DNA of 64,000 nucleotides, taken from contig JANSLP010000071.1 in NCBI GenBank assembly GCA_029298735.1, positions 62,001-126,000 of the forward strand, read 5' to 3'. Both the position numbers and the translations under genes were made by a program. The DNA is from Ophiostoma sp. CBS 140.51 (taxonomy: Eukaryota; Ascomycota; Sordariomycetes; Ophiostomatales; Ophiostomataceae). The notes under the pieces are model-generated. The model was not told the DNA's origin. It saw only the letters and a program-made list of their open reading frames with translations, and did no database searches. Position 1 is the first letter of the stretch. Every line of letters begins with the position of its first letter. Of the stretch, positions 9,239 through 19,345 are shown piece after piece.

Positions 9239-10531
9239 ATGTCTTCCAAGGACGAAAACTCCAGCGAAAGCCCGCCTGGCCTCACACACTCCTCAGACGA
9301 GCCGGCCCAGGCCTCGAGCTCAAAGAGCGCATCAAAGAGCCAGTCTCCCGATCCAGACCTAGAGCCGCCACTTGCTGCACGGGTAGTTGCAGGCACGACA
9401 CCCCCGCTGCCGCTGAACGAGGACGAAACACCCACTCTGTCGCTCCCGTGGCACATCTTCGACCACGTCCAGGACGCATGGGTCGTCTCGCCCCCGCCCG
9501 ACGCAGTGGCCCAAATTGCTGCCCCCTTGCCAGATGCGCCCCAAGAGAGCGGCAAGGACTTGACACTTGTCACTTGGAACGTGGACGCTACCTCGTACGA
9601 ACAAGCCGAACGCTTCACTGCCCTCATCGACGCTGTCAAGGAAGTGGACGCCGAGGGCTGCCCCGACATTATCTTCTTGCAGGAAGTGTCGGGCATCAGC
9701 AAGCACACTCTGGCTGACAATCAGTTCATCCGCACCAACTACTTTGTCGCTGGCCTCGACTGGATGCTGCAGGATCGTGACCAGCAGTTTTACAATGCCA
9801 CCTTAATGTCGCGCCGCCGCTTTGCCCGTGGCTCATGTGACGTCTTTCCCTCGCTCGGCGCTGCTTGGGCCGTTTGGTACCCAAGCCGCTACGAACGATA
9901 CGCTCTCTGCTGCGACATCAACGCCCCGCCACACGTCCTCCACGGCATCCCCGAGGCGGTCCGCCTCGTCAATGTCCATTTCGACTCGCTCGATGTCGAG
10001 CCCAGCCACCGGCCCCGACAGACTGCGATTTGCTCGCAGATGGTGCACGCCCACGATGTGCACGGCGGCATTGTCGCCGGCGACTTTAATCCGGTGCTGC
10101 CCGAGGATTTGACTCTGGTGCAGGAAAATGACCTGGCCGACTGCTGGACCCAGCTGCGCGGCGATGCCGGGGCGTTTCCTGGCTACACCTGGGGCATCGA
10201 CGGCACGGCGCCGTTTCCACCGGCGCGCCTCGACAAGATTGCCTATTGGGGTGTGACGCCCAAGACCATTGAGATTATTCATCCGGGCACCGTGACCCAG
10301 GAGATTCCCATTACCTATACCGACCGTGCTAGCGACGAAGAGCCTGCGAAAATCCCCTGGAGCGACCACTCGGGCCTCGTTATGACCTTTAACCTTGAAA
10401 AGGATTCGGTTGAGCCGGCCCACCCCAAGATGCCGCCCAGGCCTGAAGGGCCGATCGAGGCAAAGAGGGAGAGCCCGGCAGACCCTGAAGTGGCTGCTGC
10501 TGCGCTGAGCGACTCTTTTGTTATTATCTAA
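9239..10531 (+). CDS. Endonuclease/exonuclease/phosphatase protein, TDP2-like
   Basis: A 430-residue, single-exon metal-dependent phosphodiesterase of the EEP superfamily. Motifs in order: TWNVD (Asn115), FLQEV (Glu149), VNVHFDSL (His247) followed by SHRPRQ, GDFN (Asp282, Asn284), RLDKI (Asp332) and SDHSGL (Asp376, His377). This order and the TWN/LQEV/SDH forms fit tyrosyl-DNA phosphodiesterase 2, which removes topoisomerase II peptide from 5' DNA ends; all expected catalytic residues are present. The N-terminal 100 residues are Ser/Pro-rich and disordered. The protein ends in ALSDSFVII, a hydrophobic run after Ser/Asp that could be a C-terminal SUMO-interacting motif (speculative). I chose the ATG at 9239 because the frame upstream has no ATG. 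A candidate poly(A) signal AATAAA is at 10749-10754. Without biochemistry it could be another EEP-family phosphodiesterase. Confidence 0.85.
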   Translation: MSSKDENSSESPPGLTHSSDEPAQASSSKSASKSQSPDPDLEPPLAARVVAGTTPPLPLNEDETPTLSLPWHIFDHVQDAWVVSPPPDAVAQIAAPLPDAPQESGKDLTLVTWNVDATSYEQAERFTALIDAVKEVDAEGCPDIIFLQEVSGISKHTLADNQFIRTNYFVAGLDWMLQDRDQQFYNATLMSRRRFARGSCDVFPSLGAAWAVWYPSRYERYALCCDINAPPHVLHGIPEAVRLVNVHFDSLDVEPSHRPRQTAICSQMVHAHDVHGGIVAGDFNPVLPEDLTLVQENDLADCWTQLRGDAGAFPGYTWGIDGTAPFPPARLDKIAYWGVTPKTIEIIHPGTVTQEIPITYTDRASDEEPAKIPWSDHSGLVMTFNLEKDSVEPAHPKMPPRPEGPIEAKRESPADPEVAAAALSDSFVII

Positions 10532-10794
10532 GAGTGGGCGGGCAGAGGGAGCAGTAGAAGCAGTGGCAGGTTTAATTTAACTCTTATCTTCATTTTCATC
10601 ATTTTCATCATCGCGTTAGGGTGCCTGGTGTTCAACGGCAAAGGGAAAGGATAGGAACAGGCATATACACAGGAACGGAACGGAACAGGGCAGGGTATCA
10701 ATGTGTATTTCGCTAGTCTAGTTTTAGATATAATCTTAAGCAATGCCCAATAAATCAACATAATCAACATAATCACGCCATTTCAACTCGCCGC

Positions 10795-11778
10795 CTACCG
10801 CGACGGACTCAGAGGACGGTTGAAGCCGCCCTGGCGGTTCATGTACTGGCGGTACTCGGTCTTCTTGGCTTTGCGGACGGCGCCTGCATTGTTGCCGGCG
10901 ACCTTGGTGCCCTTGGTGGAGGCAAAACTGCCAAAACCCATCATGGCCTGCATTGCGTCCATGCCGTCGTCGTCGACTTCGATGTCGTCTTCTTCGACAT
11001 CGTCCTCTTTCTTCGAGTATATATCATCATCATACCGCATAGGACTGTCCCGTTGACGTTCCCGTCCGCGGAGGTCGTCGTAGTCTTCCTTTCCGTCATC
11101 TGGCTCATCATAGCTCATCTGGTTGTGGTTGTCCTCACGACGTCCGCCAACACGGAACGACATGGGTGCAGCCGAGGTTGTTGGGGTGGAGTTGCCGTCC
11201 GCAGGGCGTGCACGCGTTCTATTCGGCAGGCCGGCAGCAGAAGCGGCGTTGTTTCGAAGAAGACCTTGGTCGTCATCGTCATCGTCGTCGTCGGCTTCGT
11301 CGCGGTGGTCCGCTGGTCGTCGGTGGTTCTTGTTGGGTCCGCCGCCGGCAGCATGGCGTGTGGGTGGGGGTGGTGTTCTCCGAGAAGAATGTGATGGCGG
11401 ACTGCCGCTGCGGCGACCAGGCGAGGCCGAGCGGCGGCGGGTGTCGCGGTCGCGGTCACCTCGATCACGATCCCGATCACCACGATCCCGGTCGCGACGG
11501 TCTTTGTGGTCTCTTCCGTCTCTATCACGATCGCGACGATCACGGTAGTCTCTGTTGTCCCTGCCGTCACGGTCCCGCGAACGAGAACGGTAGCGACGGT
11601 TGCGGTCACCGCCGCGGTCGTCACGTCCGCGTCCACTGCGGTCTCGATCGTATTCGCGGTCGCGGTCTCCACGATCAGAACGGTCGTTGCGATCCCGATT
11701 GCGGTTGCTGCCACCACCGCCGCTGCCGCCGCCTCGTTCACGGTCGCCGCGATTCCGTCGGTAGCCAGAGTCTGCCAT
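10795..11778 (-). CDS. U4/U6.U5 tri-snRNP-associated 27 kDa protein (SNRNP27 family)
   Basis: A 327-residue single-exon protein. The C-terminal 50 or so residues (MQAMMGFGSF..TKGTKVAGNN, then KKTEYRQYMNRQGGF and NRPLSPSR at the very end) are the diagnostic SNRNP27 domain of the U4/U6.U5 tri-snRNP, part of the pre-catalytic spliceosome. The N-terminal 150 residues are an extreme Arg/Asp/Gly repeat (RDRDRGDRDRD type) with RS dipeptides, typical of splicing factors but longer than the vertebrate protein of about 155 residues. Acidic patches occur near residues 163-170 and 245-275. The start codon at 11776-11778 is the first ATG. It converges with the TDP2-like gene 263 bp away. Confidence 0.93.
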   Translation of the reverse strand: MADSGYRRNRGDRERGGGSGGGGSNRNRDRNDRSDRGDRDREYDRDRSGRGRDDRGGDRNRRYRSRSRDRDGRDNRDYRDRRDRDRDGRDHKDRRDRDRGDRDRDRGDRDRDTRRRSASPGRRSGSPPSHSSRRTPPPPTRHAAGGGPNKNHRRPADHRDEADDDDDDDDQGLLRNNAASAAGLPNRTRARPADGNSTPTTSAAPMSFRVGGRREDNHNQMSYDEPDDGKEDYDDLRGRERQRDSPMRYDDDIYSKKEDDVEEDDIEVDDDGMDAMQAMMGFGSFASTKGTKVAGNNAGAVRKAKKTEYRQYMNRQGGFNRPLSPSR

Positions 11779-12368
11779 TGTTGTGTTGTGTGAGGGTGTG
11801 GATGAGGGTGTTGAGAAGACGTGGATCGATCTAGGAGGATGTCGTGTCGTGAGTTGAGTTTAAGTTGTAGGCAGACGAAAAATTATGGAACAAAACGACG
11901 TCAGTGGGAGAAGGCTGAGGAATTTCTTTGGGTCTCTGGGGTCGAATTTGACGTCTGAGGCTGCACGTGATACAGACCCACATGAGCTTTGCAGCCAGAG
12001 GAAGCAAGTTTGTTCTGAACCAACTGCCCTGGAATTTGCCACCAAGCGCTGTAGCTCAGGGACATGGACGATTGTTTACTTTCAGCCACATGGAAATCAA
12101 AGGAGAACATGTGAGATACAACTTCACATTATAAATAGTTGTTTATTTTCCAATTGTAAATGTGTATATTAACGATAAAAGAAAACGTAGAAAACGCAGA
12201 AAACCAAAGCAATACAAACGCCTAGACAAATGATATGATGGTATTCCTTTTTATTCTTCGTGACAGAACAGGAACAAGAACATGGCCATGTTATAATATT
12301 AGTGAAGATGTACAGAATAAGGTGGCAGAAAAGAAAGGCAATAGAGCTGGTGGTGACGACAACGCCGT
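11779..12368. other. Intergenic spacer
   Basis: Leader of the SNRNP27 gene (about 11779-11880) and the 3' flank of the transporter gene; 12100-12250 is AT-rich. No coding signal I would support. Confidence 0.4.
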
Positions 12369-14382
12369 CTACTTCCGCAGAAGACCGGCGTTTTCTGTGT
12401 CGTTTTCGCCCTCAGGATCGCTGTCGTGGTCAGCGCCATCGTGTGGTGGCGGCGTGTTGGAGTGGGAGTTACCACCCGATCCTGACCCTGACCCTGAACC
12501 CGAACCGGACGCCCCCAGTCCCGGCCCGTACTCGGTCGGCCCAGAAAAGGTCTGCATTGGGTGCTGCCGCGACGCATGGTGCTCCTTGTGAACATCAATC
12601 TGGGCTTGTTGGCGCATCTTAGTAATCTTGATGTAGTTGTAGACGACAATGGCGGCGAGAGTGACAATGAGACCCAGGAAATTGACAAGGGTCAGCTTAT
12701 CGTGAAAAACGAGCGTCGCCGTGATGATGGTGACGACTTCCTTGAAGATGCCGGCAATCGACAAGGTGACGACCGACGTACGCTGCAGCAGGGCAAACTC
12801 GGAGGCGGTCATCAAAAAGGCAATGGTACCCGGGAAGAGGACCAACAGGGGAGTGCGGATACCGCCAAACTTTTCCGACAACTCCTTGAAGCCCTGGATA
12901 AGCTCGGGGAAACCCTCCATAGGGATGGCCAGAGCGAAAAGAGTGACAAACATCACGGGCGCGAGATAGAAAATGCTCGAAAACGGGTTGGAGGTGGCCG
13001 GGTTGCGCAACAGCATGATTTGTGTCAAGCCCCAGCGGAAACCGGAGAAGAAGGCGGCCGTGATGACCAAGAAGAAGCCAAAGGGGTCAAACTTGACCTC
13101 GCCGGCGACCATCATCACGACGCCGACAGTCATGGTGGCAATAATGGCGATGAGGCGGAGCGTGGGCTTTTCAAGGCCGAAAGCAAAGGCAAACAACAGC
13201 ACGAACGCTAGGGAGGATGATTTGCACATGGCTGGGCTGTCAGTACAGTACTTGTCAAATTCATCCCATCCACAGTGGGCACTTACTGTAGAAGGTCAGG
13301 GTGATCAGCTTGAGCGAGGCGTTGCCCAAGCCGATATCGAGGCCAGTCGCGGCACCGCACGGCCCGATGCGCGTCAGGTAGAACCACTTGGTCATGGCTG
13401 GCTCCAGCGGCTTGTCGTTGCCGTTGTTGTCGCCCTCTTTGTCGTCGTCGTCGTCGTCATCATTGTCATGTCCGGCCACCGGACGGTGGCTGCTCCCATT
13501 GTCCCGGCCGTGGCTTGGCCGTAGTGTCGGCACAAAGTACAGCACCACACACGACAAGAAAAACTGCACCAGCATGTGGATCGATGTCGTAAACAGTGGG
13601 AAGGGAAAATTACTGCCAAACATCCACTTGTTGTACAGCGAGATACTGAGCGAGAACAGGTACCACAGCCCGATGAGCGTGCCATTGATCACCAGCCGCC
13701 GCAGCACATGCTTGTCGGCCTCTTTGCGCTCGTCTTCGGTCAGGGCGGCCATGATTAAAGAGGATTGCGCGTCGTCGAGCGCAATCCGGCCGTCGCCAAA
13801 GCCAAAGTCGGAGCCACCAGATCCGCCACCGGGGACAAACCGCTCGTCGAGGTTGGTTCGGTTTCGCCGTGTCTCGCCACGCTGTCGCCGTGCTGCAGAA
13901 CTTAGGCCGGTCTCTTCGTCTGTGTGCAGGTCGTCGTCATTCTCGTAGTCATCTTCCAGCAACGTCTGGTCATCGTGTTTCCGACCGCCCGCATGGTCTT
14001 CCTCTTCGTCCTCGTCCTCCTCGCCCCACGCATGATCCCAGCTGTCATCTCCCGGGTCGTCTCTTGATTGTAGCCGATTTGACGTGCCTGTCGTTCCAAT
14101 CGCTGTAGCCGTCGACGCCGCTGTTGACGCCTTCTTTGGGCGACCTACTGTGCCGACGCCTCCCAAAGCGCTGTTGCTGCTCTTGAGTAAACTGCTTCGC
14201 CGCCGTGGCCGGCCTGACGTGCCCGATGAAGAGGACGATCCGGCCACCGGCGGGTTGGCGTCAAACTCGTTGCCCGCGTCCGTCGTGACGGGACTGGTCG
14301 ACGACGACGAGGTCAGTGACGGGAAGGGGACGGCAGACAGCCCCAGCGTCGCTGCTGTCCGTACTGGTTTTGGCGAGGGCAT
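12369..14382 (-). CDS. Triose-phosphate/nucleotide-sugar transporter family protein (SLC35C2/Ymd8-like)
   Basis: Exon 1 is 13287-14382, the intron is 13232-13286 (55 nt, donor GTAAGT, acceptor CCCAG) and exon 2 is 12369-13231, giving 652 residues. The membrane core (about residues 225-560) has around ten hydrophobic segments and TPT/DMT-type motifs: SLYNKWMFG, then LTFYTMCKSSSLAFVLLFA across the splice junction, and SEFALLQRTSVVTLSIAGIFKEV near the end. This is the SLC35C2/yeast Ymd8 branch, predicted Golgi or ER membrane transporters whose substrate is not established. The first 220 residues are disordered, with Ser/Thr, acidic and His-containing stretches. A Gly/Asp-rich loop (about seven consecutive Asp) lies between the second and third segments. 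The cytosolic tail contains a Ser-Gly repeat. The intron is confirmed because the junction restores FYTMCKSSS. Confidence 0.9.
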
Positions 14383-15974
14383 TGTGGGTGGGAGGCTGGG
14401 AGGTCGAAGAAAGAAATCGAAAGAGAAGGGAAAACGGAAAGGGGCTAGATGGCCGTTGCTCGCATGGCTGTTTTCATGCGGTCGAGACTAAGATGTCGAG
14501 GGACAAGATCGTGGCAGTCGGATCGAAAGGGAGGGTTGTCGGGGACAAAATGACGTCCGTTGAAGTGTGTTTGTGTTTCGTTTTGTAGGATGTCGAGCTT
14601 CGTCAAGTCTCGTCTTGTCAGTTGTCTTTTCTGCAGTTTCCAAAATTGGAAATTGGTATCGTCCACAAACCTTTGCGCCGGATGGGGTACTCTGTTCTGG
14701 CCAGATTCGGTGTCTGCACGTCTCTTTTGCTCCTTCTCTCCTTCCCTAGCGCGTTCTGGGCCAAGGTCCAAGGAAGCATTGGCGCGGCTGGGCGGTTGGC
14801 ACCTGAGTGCCTGTATTACGGTACGACGGAGCGCCGGCATTGGGTAATAGACCCCTACCCCTATTTTGCTGGTCTTTCAGGGGGCGATGCATGCTGGGCG
14901 TGCTAACTGGCTAACAGATTGCCCCCAACGAGACGTGCAGCGGAGATAGTGGATAAGTGCCAAGCAAGCTGCAGGTAAGAACTGACCAAAGGGAAGAATA
15001 AGGGAAGGAGCGACGGCAATGCATAAATATGATGGATTTCATAGGCAATAAACTGCGGGTACGGAATAGAAGGCTCGTCTTTGGCACGTTTTTGTTCCAC
15101 GTTTTCCTGTCCTTTTTTTGTACTTTTTTATATTGTTATTATTTCAACTTCTTTTCTATTCTTGACTCTCTGCTGCTTTTGTCTGTCCGACTTTGTGGCT
15201 CGTGAGATTGATTTTATGTCGAATCGTGTAGACTCATGTGAGTTAAAAGAAAACAGAACATATTATTGTGCGAATATTACTCGGACAAACAAGCTGATGG
15301 ATATTGTCTGACAATAAAACCTCACAAATAATACTATAAATACAACCTCCTATACAAACATCACGACAAAATCTCGAGATCTGACAGCTTCACTTACTCA
15401 CAGCACGAGAACAGCTACATGCTGATTAGCGTAGTTGTCACGAAACTACGGCCAAGATCATCTCTCGAGTTTCTGCCACGGGACACAAAATTGTCAATAG
15501 TTTCTCCTTTCCACACTTGTTTTCTTTCATTGCTTCTTTGACACCTCGTCCACATCGTTTGCCGCGTCACGTGACTCTACCCGCTTAGAAAGCCCATCCT
15601 GCACGCGCCGTGTAATCTGCGGGGCTCCTCCGCTTTTTTGTCCCGGCTAGGGGGCGCCTTGGGCCCTTTTGGGGGGCACCTCGAGAGCTTGCAGCTGCCC
15701 CCAAAAGCCGGGCCCCATGACGTCGCTGGAAGCTCCGGAGGCCCCGCTGTAGTTGGACATGGATAGCTCTTTCCCTTCCGTACTTCCAGCCAACATTTCG
15801 TACCTTTTTTTGAGTCGTGCCTGCTTTAACCGTTGAAACCGAATTGTTTCCCCTTTTTTGAACTTGACGCCTAATCTCTCTTCTCCAAAGGTACTTTGCT
15901 TGGACCCTGATCACGCAACGTCTCAACAACAACACCTCGACAGCAACCACCTTTACACCTGCATCGTGACCATC
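14383..15974. other. Divergent promoter region between transporter and GH15 gene
   Basis: 1.6 kb separating the minus-strand transporter start from the plus-strand GH15 start, so it holds both promoters. 15100-15360 is AT-rich. Around 15600-15760 is GC-rich with runs of C and G, and 15840-15974 is a pyrimidine-rich then CAACA-rich leader. No gene seen. Confidence 0.45.
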
Positions 15975-18229
15975 ATGGCCGCTCCGACGCAGAGCAGAAC
16001 CTCTGGCAGCTCCATGCGCGAGAATGCCGGCGGCTACCTGCCCATTGAAAACTACGGCATCATTGGCAACATGCACACTTGTGCTCTTGTCGGCATGGAC
16101 GGCAGCGTTGATTTCATGTGTTGGCCCGACTTTGACTCGCCCTCGGTTTTCGGGAGGCTGCTGGACAAGAACAAGGGCGGGCATTTCAGTGTGTCGCCGC
16201 CTGTGCACATGGTGTGCACAACCAAGCAGCAGTATCTGCCGTCATCCAACATTTTGTTGACTCGCTACATTCACGAAGAGGGTGTGGTGGATCTGGTGGA
16301 TTTCTTCCCGCGGCCCAAGGAGACGGCGATTGTGTCGCGGGCGCCGAGCCAGGGCAGTGTGCGGGCGGTACGGTCGGTGCAAGAGGAGCTGAAGAAGTGG
16401 CTTGTGCGGCGGGTGGAGTGTATTCGGGGGAAGATGGAGCTGGGTAAGTCACAACCGAGCGAGCCGTGAGCGAAGCGAACGGCGAGAGAGGAAAGAAGAA
16501 AAGAGCGAGCGGAGCGAGCTCTGTTATGGGGTGACAATCGAGCGAAGCGAGGACAAGAGACAAAAAGAGAGGACCACAGCTGACGATGACAGAAATCGAA
16601 CTCTTCCCTGCGTTCGACTACGCTCGAGCCCCCCACGAGACGACGATTGAGCAGACGACCAACGGCCCCGACAAGCTCAGCAAGACGGCGACGTTCCACT
16701 CGGCCGATGTACAGCTGCAGCTGGACGTGGTGGTCGAGTCGGGCGAAACCACCGACACATCGTCGGCCGACATCAACACCATTACGAATCCCAGCTCGAC
16801 GACATGCACAAAGGGCCCGCCCACCGTCACCTTCCGCAAGGAAACCCGCCCCGGCATGCTCGGCCCTGGTGTTGTCGCCCGCATCTGCCTCGAAGAGGGC
16901 CAGGCGGTGTCGCTTGTGCTGCGCAAGGACTCGCCCAACCACATCACGCCGCACATTACCCCCGCCGTGCTTGACGCGCAGCAGCACGACACGCAGCGGT
17001 TCTGGTTCAACTGGATCAACAAGAGCAAGTTCAAGGGTAAGTGGCGCGAGGTGGTGGACCGCAGCTTAATGGTCCTGAAGCTGCTGACGTACGAGCCGAC
17101 GGGCGCCATTATTGCGTCACCGACGTTCTCGATCCCCGAAGACATTGGCGGCGTGCGCAACTGGGACTACCGCTACTCGTGGGTGCGCGACTCGAGTTTC
17201 ACTATCTATATCCTGTTGCGCCTGGGCTTCAAGGAAGAGGCCGATGCCTACATGGAGTTTATCAGCGAGCGCATTCTGACGTCGCGCAACGCGGACGGCG
17301 GACTACCCATCATGTTCACTATCCGCGGCGAGACGGACATCCCGGAGTTTGAGCTGGACCACTTGGAAGGCTACAAGGGCAGCAAGCCGGTCCGCGTGGG
17401 CAACGCCGCCGCCTTCCACTTGCAGTTTGACATTTACGGCGAGCTGATGGATGCCATTTACCTCAGCAACAAGTACGGCAAGCCTGTCACCTGGGACCAG
17501 TGGGTGTCGGTGCGCCAGCTGCTGGACTATGCCCTGACCATCCGCCACGACCCGGACATGTCCATCTGGGAAGTCCGCAACTACAAGCAGCATTTTACTT
17601 ACTCGCAGGTCATGCTGTGGGTGGCTTTCGACCGCGGCCTGCGCCTGGCCGAGAAGCGTAACCTGCCGTGCCCGAACCGGGCCAAGTGGCTCGAGGCCCG
17701 CGATTCGCTGTACGAGGAAATCATGGAAAAGGGCTACAACACGGAGCTCAAGTCGTTTATCCAGAGCTACGAGAACAATACTGCTCTCGATTCGTCCATT
17801 TTGATTGCGCCCCTCGTCTTTTTTATTTCGCCTTGCGACCCGCGTTTCCTCAACACGCTGGACCGCATCCTGCTGCCGCCCGACCGCGGCGGTCTCACCA
17901 GCACGGGTCTCGTGAGTCGCTACGACACAACGCTGAGTGACGACGGCGTCGGTGGCCGCGAGGGCGCTTTCAGTATGTGCACGTTTTGGCTCGTCGAGGC
18001 CATGTGCCGCGCCAGTGTCTACGAGCAGCGCTACCTGGCGGGCGCCGTCAATGTCTTTGAGAACATGCTGAGCTTTGGCAACCACGTCAATATGTTTTCC
18101 GAAGAGATTTCCCCGAGCGGCGAGCAGCTGGGCAACACACCGCAGGCGTTTAGTCACCTGGCCCTCATCAGTGCGGCCTTCAACCTGGACCGCGTCACCG
18201 AGTCGCGGTCGAGTGATGATAAGTTGTAG
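15975..18229 (+). CDS. Glycoside hydrolase family 15 protein (glucoamylase/trehalase-like, intracellular)
   Basis: Exon 1 is 15975-16443, a 149-nt intron is 16444-16592 (donor GTAAGT, acceptor GACAG) and exon 2 is 16593-18229, giving 701 residues. Landmarks of the GH15 (alpha/alpha)6 fold: N-terminal IENYGIIGNMHTCALVGMDG and WPDFDSPSVFG, then NWDYRYSWVRDSSFTIYILL, FELDHLEGYKGSKPVRVGNAA and the C-terminal NMFSEEISPSGEQLGNTPQA. Acidic residues of the last two motifs are candidates for the catalytic acid and base, as in bacterial GH15 trehalases and glucoamylases. There is no signal peptide and no starch-binding domain, so a cytosolic enzyme acting on alpha-linked glucose (trehalose or maltooligosaccharides) is likelier than a secreted amylase. 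The intron joins MELE to IELFPAFDYARAPHET, as the family requires. A poly(A)-type AATAAA lies at 18296-18301. Confidence 0.92.
16444..16592 (+). other. GAGCGA-rich intron in the GH15 gene
   Basis: This 149-nt intron is longer than most in the window and is built from repeated GAGCGA/GAGCGAAGCGA-like units (about 16457-16560). It splits a codon (phase 1). The repeats have no coding potential; they may be slippage-derived or a splicing enhancer-like purine tract. Confidence 0.6.
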
Positions 18230-18295
18230 CGGGAGGCTGGGGGGTGGATGGATGTTAAAAGAGAGGTGGATAAAAGTAGATGAATGAATTAACGG

Positions 18296-18301
18296 AATAA
18301 A
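18296..18301 (+). terminator. Candidate poly(A) signal of the GH15 gene
   Basis: AATAAA 67 bp after the GH15 stop codon, in an AT-rich context. Fungal polyadenylation signals are loose, so this is suggestive only. Confidence 0.35.
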
Positions 18302-18454
18302 TATACTGCTTCTGAATGTGCCTGCCCTCAACGCCGCGCTATAAAGTGATTACAAAAAACCAAAGTAAAACAAAAACCGAACCGACCAAGGAGACGCTCT
18401 CTCTCTCCCTCAGACAGCTGCAGTCTGGACATTACAAGAACGCAACCGCTTAGA

Positions 18455-19345
18455 CTATAACACGGTGACGTCCTTGTCTGTTGCTGCTGCCACTCCCACT
18501 GTGTCCGTTTGTCCTGCTGTGCCCATCACCACATCCTTCACTTCTTCCACCTTTGCCTCTGCCTCCTTTGTGTTGCTACCACCCTTTCCGACTCCAAACT
18601 CCAGTTCCATCTCTTCATCAATCGACTGGTCACCCAGCGAGCTCAGACCCGAGCTAGGGCTTCGTGATTTGCGTCGCCGAATGAGTCGTTCGTTTTCGTC
18701 ATCGTCCATGTCATAGTCTTCATCGTCTTCTGCGATTGGGGTGGGTGGCCGTGGCTGCTGTCGTGCCTCGATGCGCTTCTCTCGCCAGGCTGTGATGCTC
18801 GGACAATCGCCACCTTCGACAATTATGTCGCCGCCAGAGGTCGTGCCGTTGCCATTCGGGTCGACCACCACATGGTGTTCACCCACATTGCCTCGTCCCA
18901 GCACGGTACTGCTGTACTTGCTGTCCTCGCCCGTCTTGCTGTGCTTCTTCTTGAGCATCATCAGGTAATCGGTATTCTCGTCGTCGTCGCCGTCCAGCGC
19001 AATTCGCCGGATCTCTCGGTTGCGCGGCCCGGACACGATCCAGTCTACAAATTCGTCGACACCGCGGGGATCGTCATTGGAAATGGTTTGGCCACCCGCG
19101 AGGGCGCCGCAGTCTTCAAGGGCCAGCCGGACATCAATGAGGGAAGGCACGAGTCCTGTGAGCTCGGTGCTGTTGTGGGCGGTATGGTGGGCGGTGGATT
19201 CGCACAGCAGCGTCATGTAGCGGGCGGCAAGGTCGGTCAGGGCGTCGACGACGGACGGGCGGGCGGCATGGTAGCCCTGGGCGCGGAGGATCTGGAGGAC
19301 GCAGGGCCGGAGGAGGCTGTGGAAGAAGGGGAGTTGGTGGGTCAT
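18455..19345 (-). CDS. TFIID subunit TAF3-like (Bromo_TP histone-fold domain)
   Basis: A 296-residue single-exon protein. Residues 5-80 (FFHSLLRPCVLQILRAQGYHAARPSVVDAL on to RLALEDCGAL) form a bromodomain-associated histone-fold domain as in TAF3, which pairs with TAF10 in TFIID. Downstream are FVDWIVSGPR, a segment typical of fungal TAF3, then acidic and basic low-complexity stretches (YDMDDDENERLIRRRKSRS). There is no Cys/His-rich PHD finger, unlike metazoan TAF3, as expected in fungi. The start is the ATG at 19343-19345 in TTCAAAATGACC. The frame is open for another 99 codons upstream but contains no ATG there, and that stretch reads as a pyrimidine-rich leader. It is divergent from TAF7, another TFIID subunit, with an 856-bp shared promoter region. 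It could also be a TAF8-type histone-fold protein, but the neighbouring motifs favour TAF3. Confidence 0.8.
   Translation of the reverse strand: MTHQLPFFHSLLRPCVLQILRAQGYHAARPSVVDALTDLAARYMTLLCESTAHHTAHNSTELTGLVPSLIDVRLALEDCGALAGGQTISNDDPRGVDEFVDWIVSGPRNREIRRIALDGDDDENTDYLMMLKKKHSKTGEDSKYSSTVLGRGNVGEHHVVVDPNGNGTTSGGDIIVEGGDCPSITAWREKRIEARQQPRPPTPIAEDDEDYDMDDDENERLIRRRKSRSPSSGLSSLGDQSIDEEMELEFGVGKGGSNTKEAEAKVEEVKDVVMGTAGQTDTVGVAAATDKDVTVL

Noticed and set aside
17303..18331. A 342-codon minus-strand frame opposite the GH15 gene.
   Set aside because: Antisense shadow of a well-conserved GH15 exon; no domain.
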